A DNA stretch of 64,000 bases from assembly GCA_019636015.1 (NCBI GenBank), contig JAHBYJ010000001.1, forward strand, positions 2,356,066 through 2,420,065. Direction: 5' to 3'. The notes beneath the pieces were generated by a model, which saw only the letters and a program-made list of their open reading frames with translations, was not told the origin of the DNA and ran no database searches. Origin of the DNA: Parvibaculaceae bacterium (GTDB lineage Bacteria; Pseudomonadota; Alphaproteobacteria; Parvibaculales; Parvibaculaceae). Below, one piece after another: positions 26,490-36,586 of the stretch (its first letter is position 1; the number at the start of each line of letters is the position of its first letter). The position numbers and the translations under genes are program-made.

Positions 26490-27781
26490 GCCGCACCGCC
26501 TTCATCAATGCCCGCCTGATCGACCCGGCGAGCGGCTTCGAGGAACGCGGCAATCTCCTGGTGGAGAATGGCCTGATCGCCGACCTCGGCCCCGCCCTTT
26601 TCAACGACGGCCTGCCGGACGGCGCGGAAGTGGTGGACTGCAATGGCCGCGTGCTGGCGCCCGGCCTGATCGACTGCCGCGTCTTTACCGGCGAGCCCGG
26701 CGCCGAACACCGCGAAACGCTGGCGCTCGCCAGCAAGGCGGCGGCGGCCGGCGGCGTCACCACCATGATCGTCATGCCGAACACCAATCCGGTGATCGAC
26801 GATGTGGCGCTGGTGGACTTCATCGAGCGCCGCGCCCGCGACACGGCGGTCGTCCATGTCCACACCATGGCGGCGCTGACCAAGGGCCTCGAAGGCCGGG
26901 AGATGACGGAATTCGGCCTGCTGCTCGAAGCGGGCGCCGTCGGCTTCACCGATGGCGTGAAGGCGGTCGCCAACGCACAGGTCATGCGCCGCGCGCTGAG
27001 CTATGCCGGACATCTCGGCGCGCTGATCGTGCAGCATGCCGAGGAGCCGACGCTTGCAACCGGCGTGATGAACGAGAGCGAGCTTGCCGGCCGCCTCGGC
27101 CTGGCGGGCATTCCCGCCATTGCCGAGACGATCATGATCGAGCGGGATCTCCGCCTCCTTGAAACGACGGGCGGGCGCTATCACGTCGCTCAGGTCTCAT
27201 GCGAGGCATCGGTCGAGATCATCCGCAAGGCAAAGACGCGTGGCCTGCCCGTGACCTGCGGCGTCTCGGCGGCGCATCTCCAGCTCAACGAGAACGACGT
27301 CCAGTCCTATCGCACCTTCTTCAAGCTCTCGCCGCCGCTCCGCGCCGAACAGGACCGCCGCGCGCTTGTCGAAGGCCTTGCCGACGGCACGATCGACGTC
27401 ATCGTCTCGAGCCACGACCCGCGCGACCCGGATGTGAAACGCAGGCCGTTCGCGGAAGCCGATTTCGGCGCCATCGGGCTCGAAACGCTGCTGCCTGCCG
27501 CACTCGCCCTCGTCCATAATGGCGACCTGCCGCTCGGCCGGATGCTCGCCGCCCTCACCTGCCTGCCCTCGGACCTGCTCGGCCTCGGACGGGGCCGCCT
27601 CGTGACGGGCCTTCCCGCCGATCTGGTGCTGATCGATACGGAGGTGCCGTGGCGGCTCGAAGCGGCTAATCTCAAATCCATCTCGAAGAACACGCCCTTC
27701 GAGGATCGCCTGTTTCAGGGCCGCGCCATTCGTACCATGGTCGGCGGCCGCACGGTCTACGTGCAGGGGGAGGAACGCTGA
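26486..27781 (+). CDS. pyrC: Dihydroorotase-like protein lacking the HxH metal motif
   Basis: A 431-residue protein homologous to class I dihydroorotases. The usual DxHxH after the first strand reads [15 protein letters not shown], so both metal-binding His are absent. [24 protein letters not shown] and [15 protein letters not shown] (the last carrying the general-base Asp region) remain. Catalysis of dihydroorotate cyclisation is therefore unlikely; like Pseudomonas PyrC', it may be a structural partner that assembles with PyrB. An active dihydroorotase should exist elsewhere. Start ATGA overlaps the pyrB stop. Confidence 0.9.
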   Translation: MSRTAFINARLIDPASGFEERGNLLVENGLIADLGPALFNDGLPDGAEVVDCNGRVLAPGLIDCRVFTGEPGAEHRETLALASKAAAAGGVTTMIVMPNTNPVIDDVALVDFIERRARDTAVVHVHTMAALTKGLEGREMTEFGLLLEAGAVGFTDGVKAVANAQVMRRALSYAGHLGALIVQHAEEPTLATGVMNESELAGRLGLAGIPAIAETIMIERDLRLLETTGGRYHVAQVSCEASVEIIRKAKTRGLPVTCGVSAAHLQLNENDVQSYRTFFKLSPPLRAEQDRRALVEGLADGTIDVIVSSHDPRDPDVKRRPFAEADFGAIGLETLLPAALALVHNGDLPLGRMLAALTCLPSDLLGLGRGRLVTGLPADLVLIDTEVPWRLEAANLKSISKNTPFEDRLFQGRAIRTMVGGRTVYVQGEER

Positions 27782-27783
27782 CG

Positions 27784-28419
27784 ATGGGCTTCACCGGACT
27801 TGCGGTGCCGCTGATGCTGGTCGCCTTCGCGATCGGCTATCTGCTCGGTTCCATTCCCTTCGGCCTGCTGCTGACCAAGGCGGCGGGGCTCGGCGATATT
27901 CGCGATATCGGCTCCGGCAATATCGGCGCGACCAATGCACTGCGCACCGGCAATCGCTGGGTCGCGGCCGGCACGCTGATCGGCGATGCGGCCAAGGGCG
28001 CGGTTGCCGTGCTGCTGATGGGCTACCTCGCCGTGCAAACCGGCGGCGATGTGGCGCTCATGTCGGGGCTTGCGGCGCTCGGCGCGTTTCTCGGCCATCT
28101 CTATCCGGTCTGGCTCGGATTCAAGGGCGGCAAGGGCGTCTCGACCATCATCGGCATCCTGCTCGCGCTGCACTGGCCGGTCGGCCTTCTCTTCTGCGCG
28201 ACCTGGGCGGCCGTCGCCGCGATCTCGCGCTATTCCTCGCTCGCAGCGCTCGTCGCTTCGCTGCTGACGCCCGTCTATCTCGCCTGGCTCGATAAATGGG
28301 ATCTCGTCGCGCTGAGCGCCGTGCTGGTGGTGCTCATCTATATCGCGCATCGCGGGAATATTTCGCGGCTGCTGGCGGGCACGGAACCCCGCATCGGCCA
28401 GAAGAAATCCGAAGGCTGA
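27784..28419 (+). CDS. plsY: Glycerol-3-phosphate acyltransferase PlsY
   Basis: A 211-residue protein with five hydrophobic segments and the three PlsY motifs: GSIPFGLLL (about residue 25), [14 protein letters not shown] (about residue 44) and [10 protein letters not shown] (about residue 115). It transfers the acyl group of acyl-phosphate to glycerol-3-phosphate, the first step of phospholipid synthesis, at the inner membrane. It begins 2 bp after pyrC and is followed 5 bp later by dprA. Confidence 0.96.
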   Translation: MGFTGLAVPLMLVAFAIGYLLGSIPFGLLLTKAAGLGDIRDIGSGNIGATNALRTGNRWVAAGTLIGDAAKGAVAVLLMGYLAVQTGGDVALMSGLAALGAFLGHLYPVWLGFKGGKGVSTIIGILLALHWPVGLLFCATWAAVAAISRYSSLAALVASLLTPVYLAWLDKWDLVALSAVLVVLIYIAHRGNISRLLAGTEPRIGQKKSEG

Positions 28420-28424
28420 GCGGC

Positions 28425-29540
28425 ATGGACATGGCGCTCTCTCCTGCCGAGCGCCTTGCCCGTCTTCGACTTGCCCGCAGCGAGAATGTGGGCCCCGTCA
28501 CCTTCCGCGACCTTCTCCAGCATTTCGGAAATGCGCTGGACGCGATCGACGCGCTGCCCGAACTCGCCGCGCGCGGCGGCTCGAAGCGCCGGCTGAAGGT
28601 CGCGCATCCCGCCGATGCCGAAGCGGAAATGGCGGCGGTCGCGAAGATGGGCGGTACACTGCTGGTACTCGGCGACGAGGCATTCCCCGCCCGGCTTGCA
28701 GCGCTCGATCCACCGCCGCCCGTCGTCTCCGTCATGGGCGATATCGCGAAGGCCGACGGGAAGGCCGTCGCCATGGTCGGCTCGCGCAATGCCTCCGCCG
28801 CCGGCCGCCGCATCGCAGCCGAGATCGCCGAAGCGCTCGGCGCCGAAGGCTTCACCATCGTCTCCGGCCTCGCCCGCGGCATCGACACGGCGGCGCATCG
28901 CGCCTCGCTTGGCACCGGCACGGTCGGCGTGCTCGCGGGCGGGCTCGACATCGTCTATCCGGAAGAAAACCGCGAGCTGCAGAAACTCATCGCCGAGCGC
29001 GGCGCGCTGGTGAGCGAAATGCCGCCCGGCACCAGCCCGCAGGCACGCCACTTCCCGCGCCGCAACCGGCTGATCTCGGGTCTGTCGCTTGCCGTGATCG
29101 TGGTGGAAGCGGCGCTGCGCTCGGGCTCGCTCATCACCGCGCGCTTTGCGCTGGAACAAGGCCGCGACGTCTTTGCCGTGCCCGGCTCGCCGCTCGATCC
29201 GCGCGCGCAAGGGGCGAACAAGCTCATCAAGGATGGCGCGCCACTGGTGGAAAATGCGAGCGATGTGATTGCCGCGCTCGCCGCGCCGCTCTCCCACAGG
29301 TTCCGCGAACCGGAACCGCCTTCCTATGCGCTGCGCGCCGCCACCCGCACCGATGCGGACGAAGATGCCCGGACGCGCATTCTGTCCGCGCTCGGCCCGA
29401 CGCCCGCGCCGGTGGACGAAATCCTGCGCCAGGCGCGCGTTACCGTGCCGGAACTCCGGGCGGTACTGCTGGAACTCGAACTCGCAGGCCGCCTTCACCG
29501 CGATCCGGGGGACCGGGTGAGCCTGCTGCCCGAGGACTGA
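28425..29540 (+). CDS. dprA: DNA-processing protein DprA
   Basis: A 371-residue DprA/Smf. A SAM-like N-terminal helix region precedes the Rossmann core: VAMVGSRNASAAGRRIAAE (about residue 120), VSGLARGIDTAAHRASL, GLDIVYPEENREL, RNRLISGLS and EAALRSGSLITARFALEQGRDVFAVPG. The C-terminal DML1-like winged helix (ARTRILSALGPTPAPVDEIL) is present. It loads RecA on incoming single-stranded DNA. ATG at 28425; 28431 is an alternative. Confidence 0.95.
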   Translation: MDMALSPAERLARLRLARSENVGPVTFRDLLQHFGNALDAIDALPELAARGGSKRRLKVAHPADAEAEMAAVAKMGGTLLVLGDEAFPARLAALDPPPPVVSVMGDIAKADGKAVAMVGSRNASAAGRRIAAEIAEALGAEGFTIVSGLARGIDTAAHRASLGTGTVGVLAGGLDIVYPEENRELQKLIAERGALVSEMPPGTSPQARHFPRRNRLISGLSLAVIVVEAALRSGSLITARFALEQGRDVFAVPGSPLDPRAQGANKLIKDGAPLVENASDVIAALAAPLSHRFREPEPPSYALRAATRTDADEDARTRILSALGPTPAPVDEILRQARVTVPELRAVLLELELAGRLHRDPGDRVSLLPED

Positions 29541-29543
29541 CCC

Positions 29544-29822
29544 TCAATCGCCGACAGGCTGCTTGCGAACCGCCGACCGCCCGAGCGAGAGCAGCCTCGA
29601 CTCCTCCGCCGCCACGCCGATCAGATAGGCAAGAAAGCTGAAACCGCGCTTCGCCGCCATGCGGCGCGAAGCAATCATCAGATCGAGAAGATAGGCGGCA
29701 ACCGCCTCATCGTCGGCCCCGGCAAGAACATCGCCGCCTTGCGAATTGCGCAGCCGCAGGGCGGTCTCTCCCGCTTCTCCAGCATCGGGCACAGCTTCGG
29801 CCCGGATATAGGACTTCCGCAT
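29544..29822 (-). CDS. Conserved small protein of unknown function
   Basis: A 92-residue protein with GGAGGCGAAAG before its ATG. The C-terminal half is helical: EAVAAYLLDLMIASRRMAAKRGFSFLAYLIGVAAEESRLL. It resembles short uncharacterised proteins in alphaproteobacteria but I cannot name a family. It converges on dprA with 3 bp between stops and diverges from topA. Confidence 0.7.
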   Translation of the reverse strand: MRKSYIRAEAVPDAGEAGETALRLRNSQGGDVLAGADDEAVAAYLLDLMIASRRMAAKRGFSFLAYLIGVAAEESRLLSLGRSAVRKQPVGD

Positions 29823-30164
29823 CTTTCGCCTCCATCAAAGCGAACCCTCCCCCAGCCAGCTAGGGAATGGATATAGATCGAAGTCTATATGTCTCCAGAG
29901 AAATAGAACCTTTCGTTTAGACACAACTTTATTCAGACTGGAGCAATTCTCACCGCCGCTTTGGACCCCTCTATTTTCCTCAAGGAATCCGCGGCATTTG
30001 ACAGGCCCCGCCCTTTTCACCATTTTCACCCGGCGGCCCGCGGCGGCGGATGCGGCGCGGACTTGGGGCTTTTCACTATCGGTGACAGTGAAACGCGCCC
30101 GGAAACCCCGGGCCCGAAGAACGGGCTGCGGCCCCCAATATAAAGAGAGAGTGCGGTCTGTCCG
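29823..30164. other. Divergent intergenic region upstream of topA
   Basis: No gene is seen in these 342 bases. An AT-rich stretch (29865-29960) contains the inverted repeat ATATAGA/TCTATAT (29871-29877, 29884-29890). Near topA a TTTCACT/AGTGAAA pair (30071-30077, 30087-30093) is followed by GC-rich stems before the leader. Promoters for both flanking genes must lie here, but none can be pinned down with confidence. Confidence 0.5.
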
Positions 30165-32858
30165 ATGGACGTCGTGATTGTTGAGTCGCCTGCCAAGGCG
30201 AAAACCATCAACAAATATCTGGGCAAGGACTACAAGGTCCTGGCCTCCTATGGCCATGTCCGCGACCTGCCCTCGAAGGACGGCTCGGTCAACCCGGACG
30301 ACGACTTCGCCATGGCCTGGGACATGGATGCCAAGTCCCAGAAGCGGCTGAATGAGATCGCCGCCGCCGTGAAGGGCGCCGGCCGCCTGATCCTCGCCAC
30401 CGACCCGGACCGCGAGGGCGAGGCGATTTCCTGGCATGTGCTCGAAATCCTGAACAAGAAGAAGGCGCTGAAGGATGTCGAAGTCCAGCGCGTCGTCTTC
30501 AACGCCATTACCAAGAAATCCGTCACCGAGGCGATGCAGCAACCGCGCGGCCTCGACAAGGAACTGATCGACGCCTATCTCGCCCGCCGGGCGCTCGACT
30601 ATCTCGTCGGCTTCACCCTCTCGCCCGTGCTCTGGCGGAAACTGCCGGGCTCGCGCTCGGCCGGCCGCGTGCAGTCGGTGGCACTGCGGCTCATCTGCGA
30701 CCGCGAACTCGAGATCGAGGCCTTCCGCGCCCGCGAATACTGGACCGTCGAAACGGACATGAAGACCGGCGCGGGCGATGTCTTCGCCGCACGCCTCGTT
30801 TCGCTCGACGGCAAGAAGCTCGGCAAGTTCGACATTCCCGACCGGAAAACGGCAGACGAGATCGTCGCGCGCATCAAGGCATCGCGCTTCTCGGTCGTCT
30901 CGGTCGAGAGCAAGCCCGCGCGGCGCAACCCGAACCCGCCCTTCACCACGTCCACGCTGCAGCAGGAAGCCTCGCGCAAGCTCGGCTTCTCGGCGAGCCG
31001 TACCATGCAGATCGCGCAGCGGCTCTATGAAGGCGTCGAGATCGACGGCGAAACGACCGGCCTCATCACCTATATGCGAACCGACGGCGTGCAGATCGCG
31101 CCGGAAGCGGTCGCCCAGGCCCGCACCGTCATCAATAATGAATTCGGCGAGGCCTATCTGCCGGACAGCCCGCGCGTCTATACGAGCAAGGCAAAGAACG
31201 CGCAGGAAGCGCATGAAGCGATCCGCCCGACCGATCTTGCGCGCTTGCCGAAGCATGTCGCCGCCCGCCTCGACGACGACCAGCGCCGCCTCTACGAACT
31301 CGTCTGGAACCGCACGGTCGCGAGCCAGATGGAAAGCGTGCAGCTCGAACGCACGACGATCGAAATGGAAGCGAACGACGCACCGATCGGCCTGCGCGCC
31401 ACGGGCTCCGTCATCGTTTTCGACGGCTTCCTGCGGCTCTATCAGGAAGGCCGCGACGAACCGGACGACGCGGAAGAAGGCACCCGCCTGCCGAAGGTCG
31501 CGCGGGGCGACAAGCTCGGCACGGAAAAGATCCGCCCCGAACAGCATTTCACCGAACCGCCGCCCCGCTTCACGGAAGCGACGCTCGTGAAGCGCATGGA
31601 AGAACTCGGCATCGGCCGCCCTTCCACCTATGCCTCGACGCTGCAGACGCTGCGCGACCGCGACTATGTGCGCATGGACCAGAAGCGCTTCGTGCCGCAG
31701 GACAAGGGCCGCCTCGTCACCGCCTTCCTCGAGAATTTCTTCTCGCGCTATGTCGAATACGACTTCACCGCGGCATTGGAAGAAAAGCTCGACAAGGTGT
31801 CGGCCGGCGAACTCGACTGGAAGGAGTTGCTGCGCGAGTTCTGGAAGGATTTCACGGGCAATGTCGCCGAGGCGACGGAACTGCGCATCACCGAGGTGCT
31901 CGACCGGCTGAACGATGCGCTTGGCCCCCATGTCTTCCCGGACAAGGGCGACGGTTCCGATCCGCGCGCCTGCCCTTCCTGCGACAATGGAAAACTGTCG
32001 CTCAAGGTCGGCCGCTTCGGCGCCTTTGTCGGCTGCTCGAATTATCCCGACTGCAAGTTCACGCGCCAGCTCACCGTGGGCGCCGAAGGCGAGGAAGCCA
32101 CCGGCGACCGCGTGCTCGGCACCGACCCGGAAACGGGCGCGGAAGTCTCGCTCAAGACCGGCCGCTTCGGGCCTTATGTCGAGCGCGCGCCGCTTTCGCC
32201 GGATGACAAGCCGAAGCGAAGCGGCTTGCCCGCCAAGATGTCAGCCGCCGATGTCGACCTCGACACGGCGCTGCGGCTTCTGACGCTGCCGCGCGAAGTG
32301 GGCATCCACCCGGAAACGGGAAAGAAGATTACAGCGGGCCTCGGCCGCTTCGGTCCCTTCATCCTGCATGACGGCATCTATGCCAATCTGAAGGACCCGG
32401 AGGAGCTTTTCGAGATCGGCGTGAACCGCGCCGTCACCGTGCTTGCGGAAAAGATCGCCCGCGCGGAAGAGCGCGCCGGCAAGGTGTTGAAGGAACTGGG
32501 TGACCACCCGGACACGGGCAGGCCCGTGCAGCTGCGCGAAGGCAAATACGGCCCCTATATCAAGCATGGCAGCACCAATGCGACGCTGCCGAAATCCGCC
32601 GTGCCGGAAGACGTGACGCTTGAAGAGGCACTTGCCCTCGTCGCCGAGAAGGACGCGAAGAGCGGCAAAAAGAAGCCCGCGAAGAAGGCGGCCGCGAAGA
32701 AGGAACCGGCGGCAAAGAAAGCGCCGGCGAAGAAAGCCGCCGCAAAGAAGCCCGCAGCGAAAAAGAGGGCGCCTGCAAAAAAGACTGCGGCTAAAAAGCC
32801 CGCAGCGAAGAAACCGGCCGCGAAGAAAAGCGGCAAAGCCACTGAAATGGCGGACTGA
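30165..32858 (+). CDS. topA: DNA topoisomerase I with Lys/Ala-rich tail
   Basis: An 897-residue type IA topoisomerase. The toprim domain starts VVIVESPAKAKTINKYLG; the acidic motif ATDPDREGEAISWH, the active-site Tyr in GLITYMRTDGV (about residue 302), GRPSTYASTLQ and the C4 zinc finger CPSC...C...YPDC (about residue 605-630) follow. It then has topo-C repeats (LKTGRFGPYVER, ITAGLGRFGPFI, LREGKYGPYI). The last about 60 residues are Lys/Ala/Pro-rich (AKKAPAKKAAAKKPA), like the histone-H1-like protein at 17283-17726, a common actino/alphaproteobacterial TopA tail. It relaxes negative supercoils. Confidence 0.96.
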   Translation: MDVVIVESPAKAKTINKYLGKDYKVLASYGHVRDLPSKDGSVNPDDDFAMAWDMDAKSQKRLNEIAAAVKGAGRLILATDPDREGEAISWHVLEILNKKKALKDVEVQRVVFNAITKKSVTEAMQQPRGLDKELIDAYLARRALDYLVGFTLSPVLWRKLPGSRSAGRVQSVALRLICDRELEIEAFRAREYWTVETDMKTGAGDVFAARLVSLDGKKLGKFDIPDRKTADEIVARIKASRFSVVSVESKPARRNPNPPFTTSTLQQEASRKLGFSASRTMQIAQRLYEGVEIDGETTGLITYMRTDGVQIAPEAVAQARTVINNEFGEAYLPDSPRVYTSKAKNAQEAHEAIRPTDLARLPKHVAARLDDDQRRLYELVWNRTVASQMESVQLERTTIEMEANDAPIGLRATGSVIVFDGFLRLYQEGRDEPDDAEEGTRLPKVARGDKLGTEKIRPEQHFTEPPPRFTEATLVKRMEELGIGRPSTYASTLQTLRDRDYVRMDQKRFVPQDKGRLVTAFLENFFSRYVEYDFTAALEEKLDKVSAGELDWKELLREFWKDFTGNVAEATELRITEVLDRLNDALGPHVFPDKGDGSDPRACPSCDNGKLSLKVGRFGAFVGCSNYPDCKFTRQLTVGAEGEEATGDRVLGTDPETGAEVSLKTGRFGPYVERAPLSPDDKPKRSGLPAKMSAADVDLDTALRLLTLPREVGIHPETGKKITAGLGRFGPFILHDGIYANLKDPEELFEIGVNRAVTVLAEKIARAEERAGKVLKELGDHPDTGRPVQLREGKYGPYIKHGSTNATLPKSAVPEDVTLEEALALVAEKDAKSGKKKPAKKAAAKKEPAAKKAPAKKAAAKKPAAKKRAPAKKTAAKKPAAKKPAAKKSGKATEMAD

Positions 32859-32860
32859 CA

Positions 32861-35197
32861 TTGGCCGAAGGCAAGCCCAAAAGGGCCGCGACGAACAAGC
32901 CCGCCGGAAAGAAGAAGTCCGGCGGCTTGCCGACGCGCGAGCAGATTCTCGCCTTTCTCTCCGAAAATCCCGGCAAGACATCCAAGCGCGAGATCGGCCG
33001 CGCCTTCGGCGTGAAAGGCGATGACCGCATTCCCTTGAAGCAGATGCTGAAGGCGATGTCGGAGGAAGGGCTGATCGCGAAAGACGAGGCGAAGAACCTG
33101 CGCCGGACCGACGCACTACCGCCCGTCACCGTCATCGAGATCACCCATACGGATATGGATGGCGAGCTGATCGCGCGGCCCGTGACCTGGCCGGGCGAGG
33201 AACCGGCGCCGCTGATCGTGGTGGCGCCCGACACCTCGCGCAAGAAGCGCGACTATGACGAGCCGCCCGCCGGTGTCGGCGACCGCGTGCTGGCGCGCAT
33301 CGCCAAGGTCGAAGACGAGGAAGAGCCCTACCCCTACGAGGCGCAGGTCATCCGCCGCATCGGCAAGGGCGCGGAGCGCATTCTCGGTCTCTACCGCGCG
33401 AACAAGAAGGGAAAAGGCGGCCGCCTCGTTCCCGTCGAAAAGAAGCTGCGCAATGAATACGAGATCGCACCGGAAGATGCGGGCGAAGCGGAAGACGGCA
33501 ACCTCGTCCTCGCCGAAACCATCCCCGGCAAGAAATACGGGCTCCTGCGCGCCCGCATCCGCGAAGTCTTCGGCGACAGCGAGGACCCGCGCTCGATCAG
33601 CCTGATCGCCATTCACGCGCATGGCATTCCCGATGCCTTTCCGGACAATGTGATCGCCGAAGCGGAAGCAGCAAAGCATCAGGGGATCAAGGGCCGCGTG
33701 GACCTGCGCGACATACCGCTCATCACCATCGACCCCGCGGATGCGCGCGATCATGACGATGCCGTATGGGCGGCGCCCGACACGGACCCGAAAAACGAGG
33801 GCGGCGTCGTCGCCATCGTCGCCATCGCCGATGTCGCGGCCTATGTGAAGCCCGGCTCGCCGATGGACCGCGAGGCGAGGAAGCGCGGCAACTCGACCTA
33901 TTTCCCCGACCGCGTCGTGCCCATGCTGCCGGAGCGTATCTCGAACGATCTCTGCTCGCTGGTCGATGGCGAGGATCGCGCCTGCTTCGCCGTGCGCATG
34001 GTCTTCGACCGGAACGGCAACAAGCGCGGCCATGAGTTCATTCGCGGCTTGATGCGCTCTGCCGCGAGCCTGAGCTACCGGCAGGTGCAGGAAGCGATCG
34101 ACGGAAAGCCGGACGACATAGCCGGGCCGCTGCTCGAACCCGTGCTGAAGCCGCTATGGGCCGCCTATCGCATCATCGCCAAGGCGCGCGAGGTGCGCGC
34201 GCCGCTCGACCTCGACCTCCCTGAGCACAAGATCGACATCGGCGCGGACGGACGCATTGCGGGCGTGCGCATCGGCGACAAGTTCGAATCGATGAAGCTC
34301 ATCGAGGAATTCATGATCCAGGCGAATGTCTGCGCCGCCGAACAGGCGGAAGCCGTGCGCCGCAATGTGATCTACCGTATCCACGATGCGCCTTCGCGCG
34401 AGAAACTGGTGGCGCTCGCCGAATTCCTCGCGACGCTGAACCTGAACTTCACCAAGGGCGAGAATATCCGCCCCGCGAATTTCAACCGCATCCTCGCGCA
34501 GGTGGACGGCACGGAACACGACCGCATTGTCTCCGATGTGGTGCTGCGCAGCCAGGCGCAGGCCGTCTATTCGCCTGACAATATCGGCCATTTCGGCCTG
34601 AACCTGCGCCGCTATGCCCATTTCACCTCGCCCATCCGCCGCTATGCCGACCTTACCGTGCATCGCGCACTGATCGCAGGCCTCGGGCTCGGCAAGGACG
34701 GGCAGACGGAGGATGAACTCGCGGAACTGACCGAGATCGCCGAACATATCTCGATGACCGAGCGCCGCTCGATGCTCGCCGAGCGCGATTCGAAGGACCG
34801 CTTCATCGCCGCCTTCCTCGAGGCCCGCATCGGCGCGGAGTTCACGGGCCGTATCGGCGGCGTAACGCGCTTCGGCCTCTTCGTGAAGCTCGACGAAACG
34901 GGCGCGGATGGCTTTGTGCCGATCTCGTCGCTGGGCGGCGACTTCTTCCATCACGACGAGATCATCCATGCGCTGATCGGCCAGCGCACCCGCATTGCCT
35001 ATTCGCTGGGGGATGCCGTCCGCGTCCGCCTTGCGGAAGCCGTGCCCGTCACGGGCGGGTTGCGCTTCGACCTCATCGAGGGTGGCAGCGAGGCCCCCAA
35101 GGGCGCCGGCCGCCGCTCCCGCACGCCGTCAGGTCGGACGGGCGCGAAGCGCGGAAAATATGGCAAGCAGACCCGAGGCAAGGGTTCCCGGCGGTAA
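32861..35197 (+). CDS. rnr: Ribonuclease R
   Basis: A 778-residue exoribonuclease. A winged-helix start (REQILAFLSENPGKTSKREIGRAFG) precedes the cold-shock region, then the RNB core with DPADARDHDDAVWA (catalytic Asp cluster, about residue 292), FPDRVVPMLPERISNDLCSL, YAHFTSPIRRYADLTVHRAL and a C-terminal S1 domain (GRIGGVTRFGLFVKLDETGADGFVP). A basic tail follows. It degrades structured RNA 3'-to-5'. The start is TTG, 2 bp after the topA stop; no ATG fits, so the two genes are cotranscribed. Confidence 0.94.
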   Translation: MAEGKPKRAATNKPAGKKKSGGLPTREQILAFLSENPGKTSKREIGRAFGVKGDDRIPLKQMLKAMSEEGLIAKDEAKNLRRTDALPPVTVIEITHTDMDGELIARPVTWPGEEPAPLIVVAPDTSRKKRDYDEPPAGVGDRVLARIAKVEDEEEPYPYEAQVIRRIGKGAERILGLYRANKKGKGGRLVPVEKKLRNEYEIAPEDAGEAEDGNLVLAETIPGKKYGLLRARIREVFGDSEDPRSISLIAIHAHGIPDAFPDNVIAEAEAAKHQGIKGRVDLRDIPLITIDPADARDHDDAVWAAPDTDPKNEGGVVAIVAIADVAAYVKPGSPMDREARKRGNSTYFPDRVVPMLPERISNDLCSLVDGEDRACFAVRMVFDRNGNKRGHEFIRGLMRSAASLSYRQVQEAIDGKPDDIAGPLLEPVLKPLWAAYRIIAKAREVRAPLDLDLPEHKIDIGADGRIAGVRIGDKFESMKLIEEFMIQANVCAAEQAEAVRRNVIYRIHDAPSREKLVALAEFLATLNLNFTKGENIRPANFNRILAQVDGTEHDRIVSDVVLRSQAQAVYSPDNIGHFGLNLRRYAHFTSPIRRYADLTVHRALIAGLGLGKDGQTEDELAELTEIAEHISMTERRSMLAERDSKDRFIAAFLEARIGAEFTGRIGGVTRFGLFVKLDETGADGFVPISSLGGDFFHHDEIIHALIGQRTRIAYSLGDAVRVRLAEAVPVTGGLRFDLIEGGSEAPKGAGRRSRTPSGRTGAKRGKYGKQTRGKGSRR

Positions 35198-35296
35198 CAC
35201 CCTGCCGCGCGGCAACCTGCCACATTTCTTCTCGCCGCCAATCCGACCATTTTGCTCAGGTAAGCCGACCCCCCCCAGCCTTTGGAACCAGCGCGC

Positions 35297-35710
35297 ATGG
35301 ATATGACCGATACCCGCATCTACGAGACAGCTGAGCCCGCCCCCCGGCCGCTCATGCCCTCGATGCTGCGCGGGTTCTTCGGCCGTTGCCCGGCCTGCGG
35401 CAAGGGCAATGCCTTCCGGAAGTTCCTGAAGGTATCCGACCACTGCCCCTCCTGCGGCGAGGAATTGCTTCACCACCGCGCCGATGATGCGCCCCCCTAT
35501 TTCACCATCATGGTGGTGGGCCATGTGGTGGTGCCCATGCTGCTCTGGGCCGAACTCGCCTTCGCCCCGCCGGTCTGGCTTCACATGGTCATCTGGCCGA
35601 CGCTGACGCTCGTCCTTTCGCTTGCCCTCCTGCCCCGGATCAAGGGCGCCGTGGTCGGCTGGCAATGGGCGCTCCGCATGCACGGCTTCGGCGGCGAGAC
35701 GGACGACTGA
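35297..35710 (+). CDS. DUF983-family membrane protein
   Basis: A 137-residue protein with two CxxC zinc-ribbon knuckles (GRCPACGKG, about residue 30, and DHCPSCGEEL) followed by two hydrophobic helices. This is the DUF983 pattern, found in alphaproteobacteria and sometimes linked to cytochrome oxidase assembly neighbourhoods; the function is unknown. ATG at 35297, with 35303 as an alternative; the ribosome binding site is weak. Confidence 0.85.
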   Translation: MDMTDTRIYETAEPAPRPLMPSMLRGFFGRCPACGKGNAFRKFLKVSDHCPSCGEELLHHRADDAPPYFTIMVVGHVVVPMLLWAELAFAPPVWLHMVIWPTLTLVLSLALLPRIKGAVVGWQWALRMHGFGGETDD

Positions 35711-35805
35711 CGCCGCGTCGCCCTGCGCCTTTCCCATCTACTGGCATTCCTGCGCGCAAGCGGGCATCCTGTCCCCAACAAGCATTCGATAACAGGGACG
35801 GAATC

Positions 35806-36573
35806 ATGAGCGCAGGCGAAGGGGCGATCTTCGATCCGAAGAAATCGCGCGAACAGGAATATCGCGAGGCGACACAGGGCAAGGCTGTGCGGCCGCGCGA
35901 CGCCTCGACGCTCATCATCGTCCGGCGCGACAGCGCGACGCCGCAGGTGCTGATGGGCCAGCGCCACGCCAACCACAAATTCATGCCGAACAAGTTCGTC
36001 TTTCCGGGCGGCCGCGTCGACCGCGCCGACAGCCGCATCCGCCCGGCGCAGGACCTGCGCGAGCCGGTGGCGCGGCGGCTGATGGTGCGCATGTCCGGCA
36101 AGCCGTCGGAGCTGCGCGCGCGGGCGCTCGCGATGGCAGCGATCCGCGAAACCTTCGAGGAGACGGGACTCGTCATCGGCAAGAAAATGACCGCGCCGCA
36201 GACGAGCAAGCATCCGGACTGGGCGGATTATTTCGCGCAAGGAGTCGCGCCCGCACTGGGGCATCTCGATTTCGTTGCCCGCGCCATCACGCCCCCCTAT
36301 CGCACCCGCCGCTTCGACACGCGCTTCTTCATCGCCGACGCGGAAGCGATCCAGGGCGATCCGATGAAGGTGACGGGATCGGGCGAATTGCAGGGCCTGC
36401 ACTGGCTCACCATCGACGATGCGCGCGGCCTCGACCTGCCGAACATCACCCGCGTGGTGCTGGACGAACTGGACGAACGCCTGTCGCTCGCCAAGGCCGC
36501 GCAGGCGCGCCGCGCCGTTCCCTTCGTCTATTTCCGCAATGGCAATGCCATTCGCGACGCGATCGGAAACTGA
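35806..36573 (+). CDS. NUDIX hydrolase (first of a tandem pair)
   Basis: A 255-residue protein. The first strand ASTLIIVRRD and MPNKFVFPGGRVDRAD lead to the Nudix box with AIRETFEETGLVIG (about residue 108), matching GX5EX7REUXEEXGU. A C-terminal part with the 'NGNAIRDAIG' end resembles the second copy. The family cleaves nucleoside diphosphates linked to X; substrate unknown. GGGACGGAA lies before ATG 35806. Confidence 0.9.
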   Translation: MSAGEGAIFDPKKSREQEYREATQGKAVRPRDASTLIIVRRDSATPQVLMGQRHANHKFMPNKFVFPGGRVDRADSRIRPAQDLREPVARRLMVRMSGKPSELRARALAMAAIRETFEETGLVIGKKMTAPQTSKHPDWADYFAQGVAPALGHLDFVARAITPPYRTRRFDTRFFIADAEAIQGDPMKVTGSGELQGLHWLTIDDARGLDLPNITRVVLDELDERLSLAKAAQARRAVPFVYFRNGNAIRDAIGN

Positions 36574-36586
36574 CACCGTGAACGAC

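Noticed and set aside
29835..31931. A 698-codon minus-strand frame across the topA region
   Set aside because: It is antisense to topA, has low complexity and no family features; the topA motifs are unambiguous on the plus strand.
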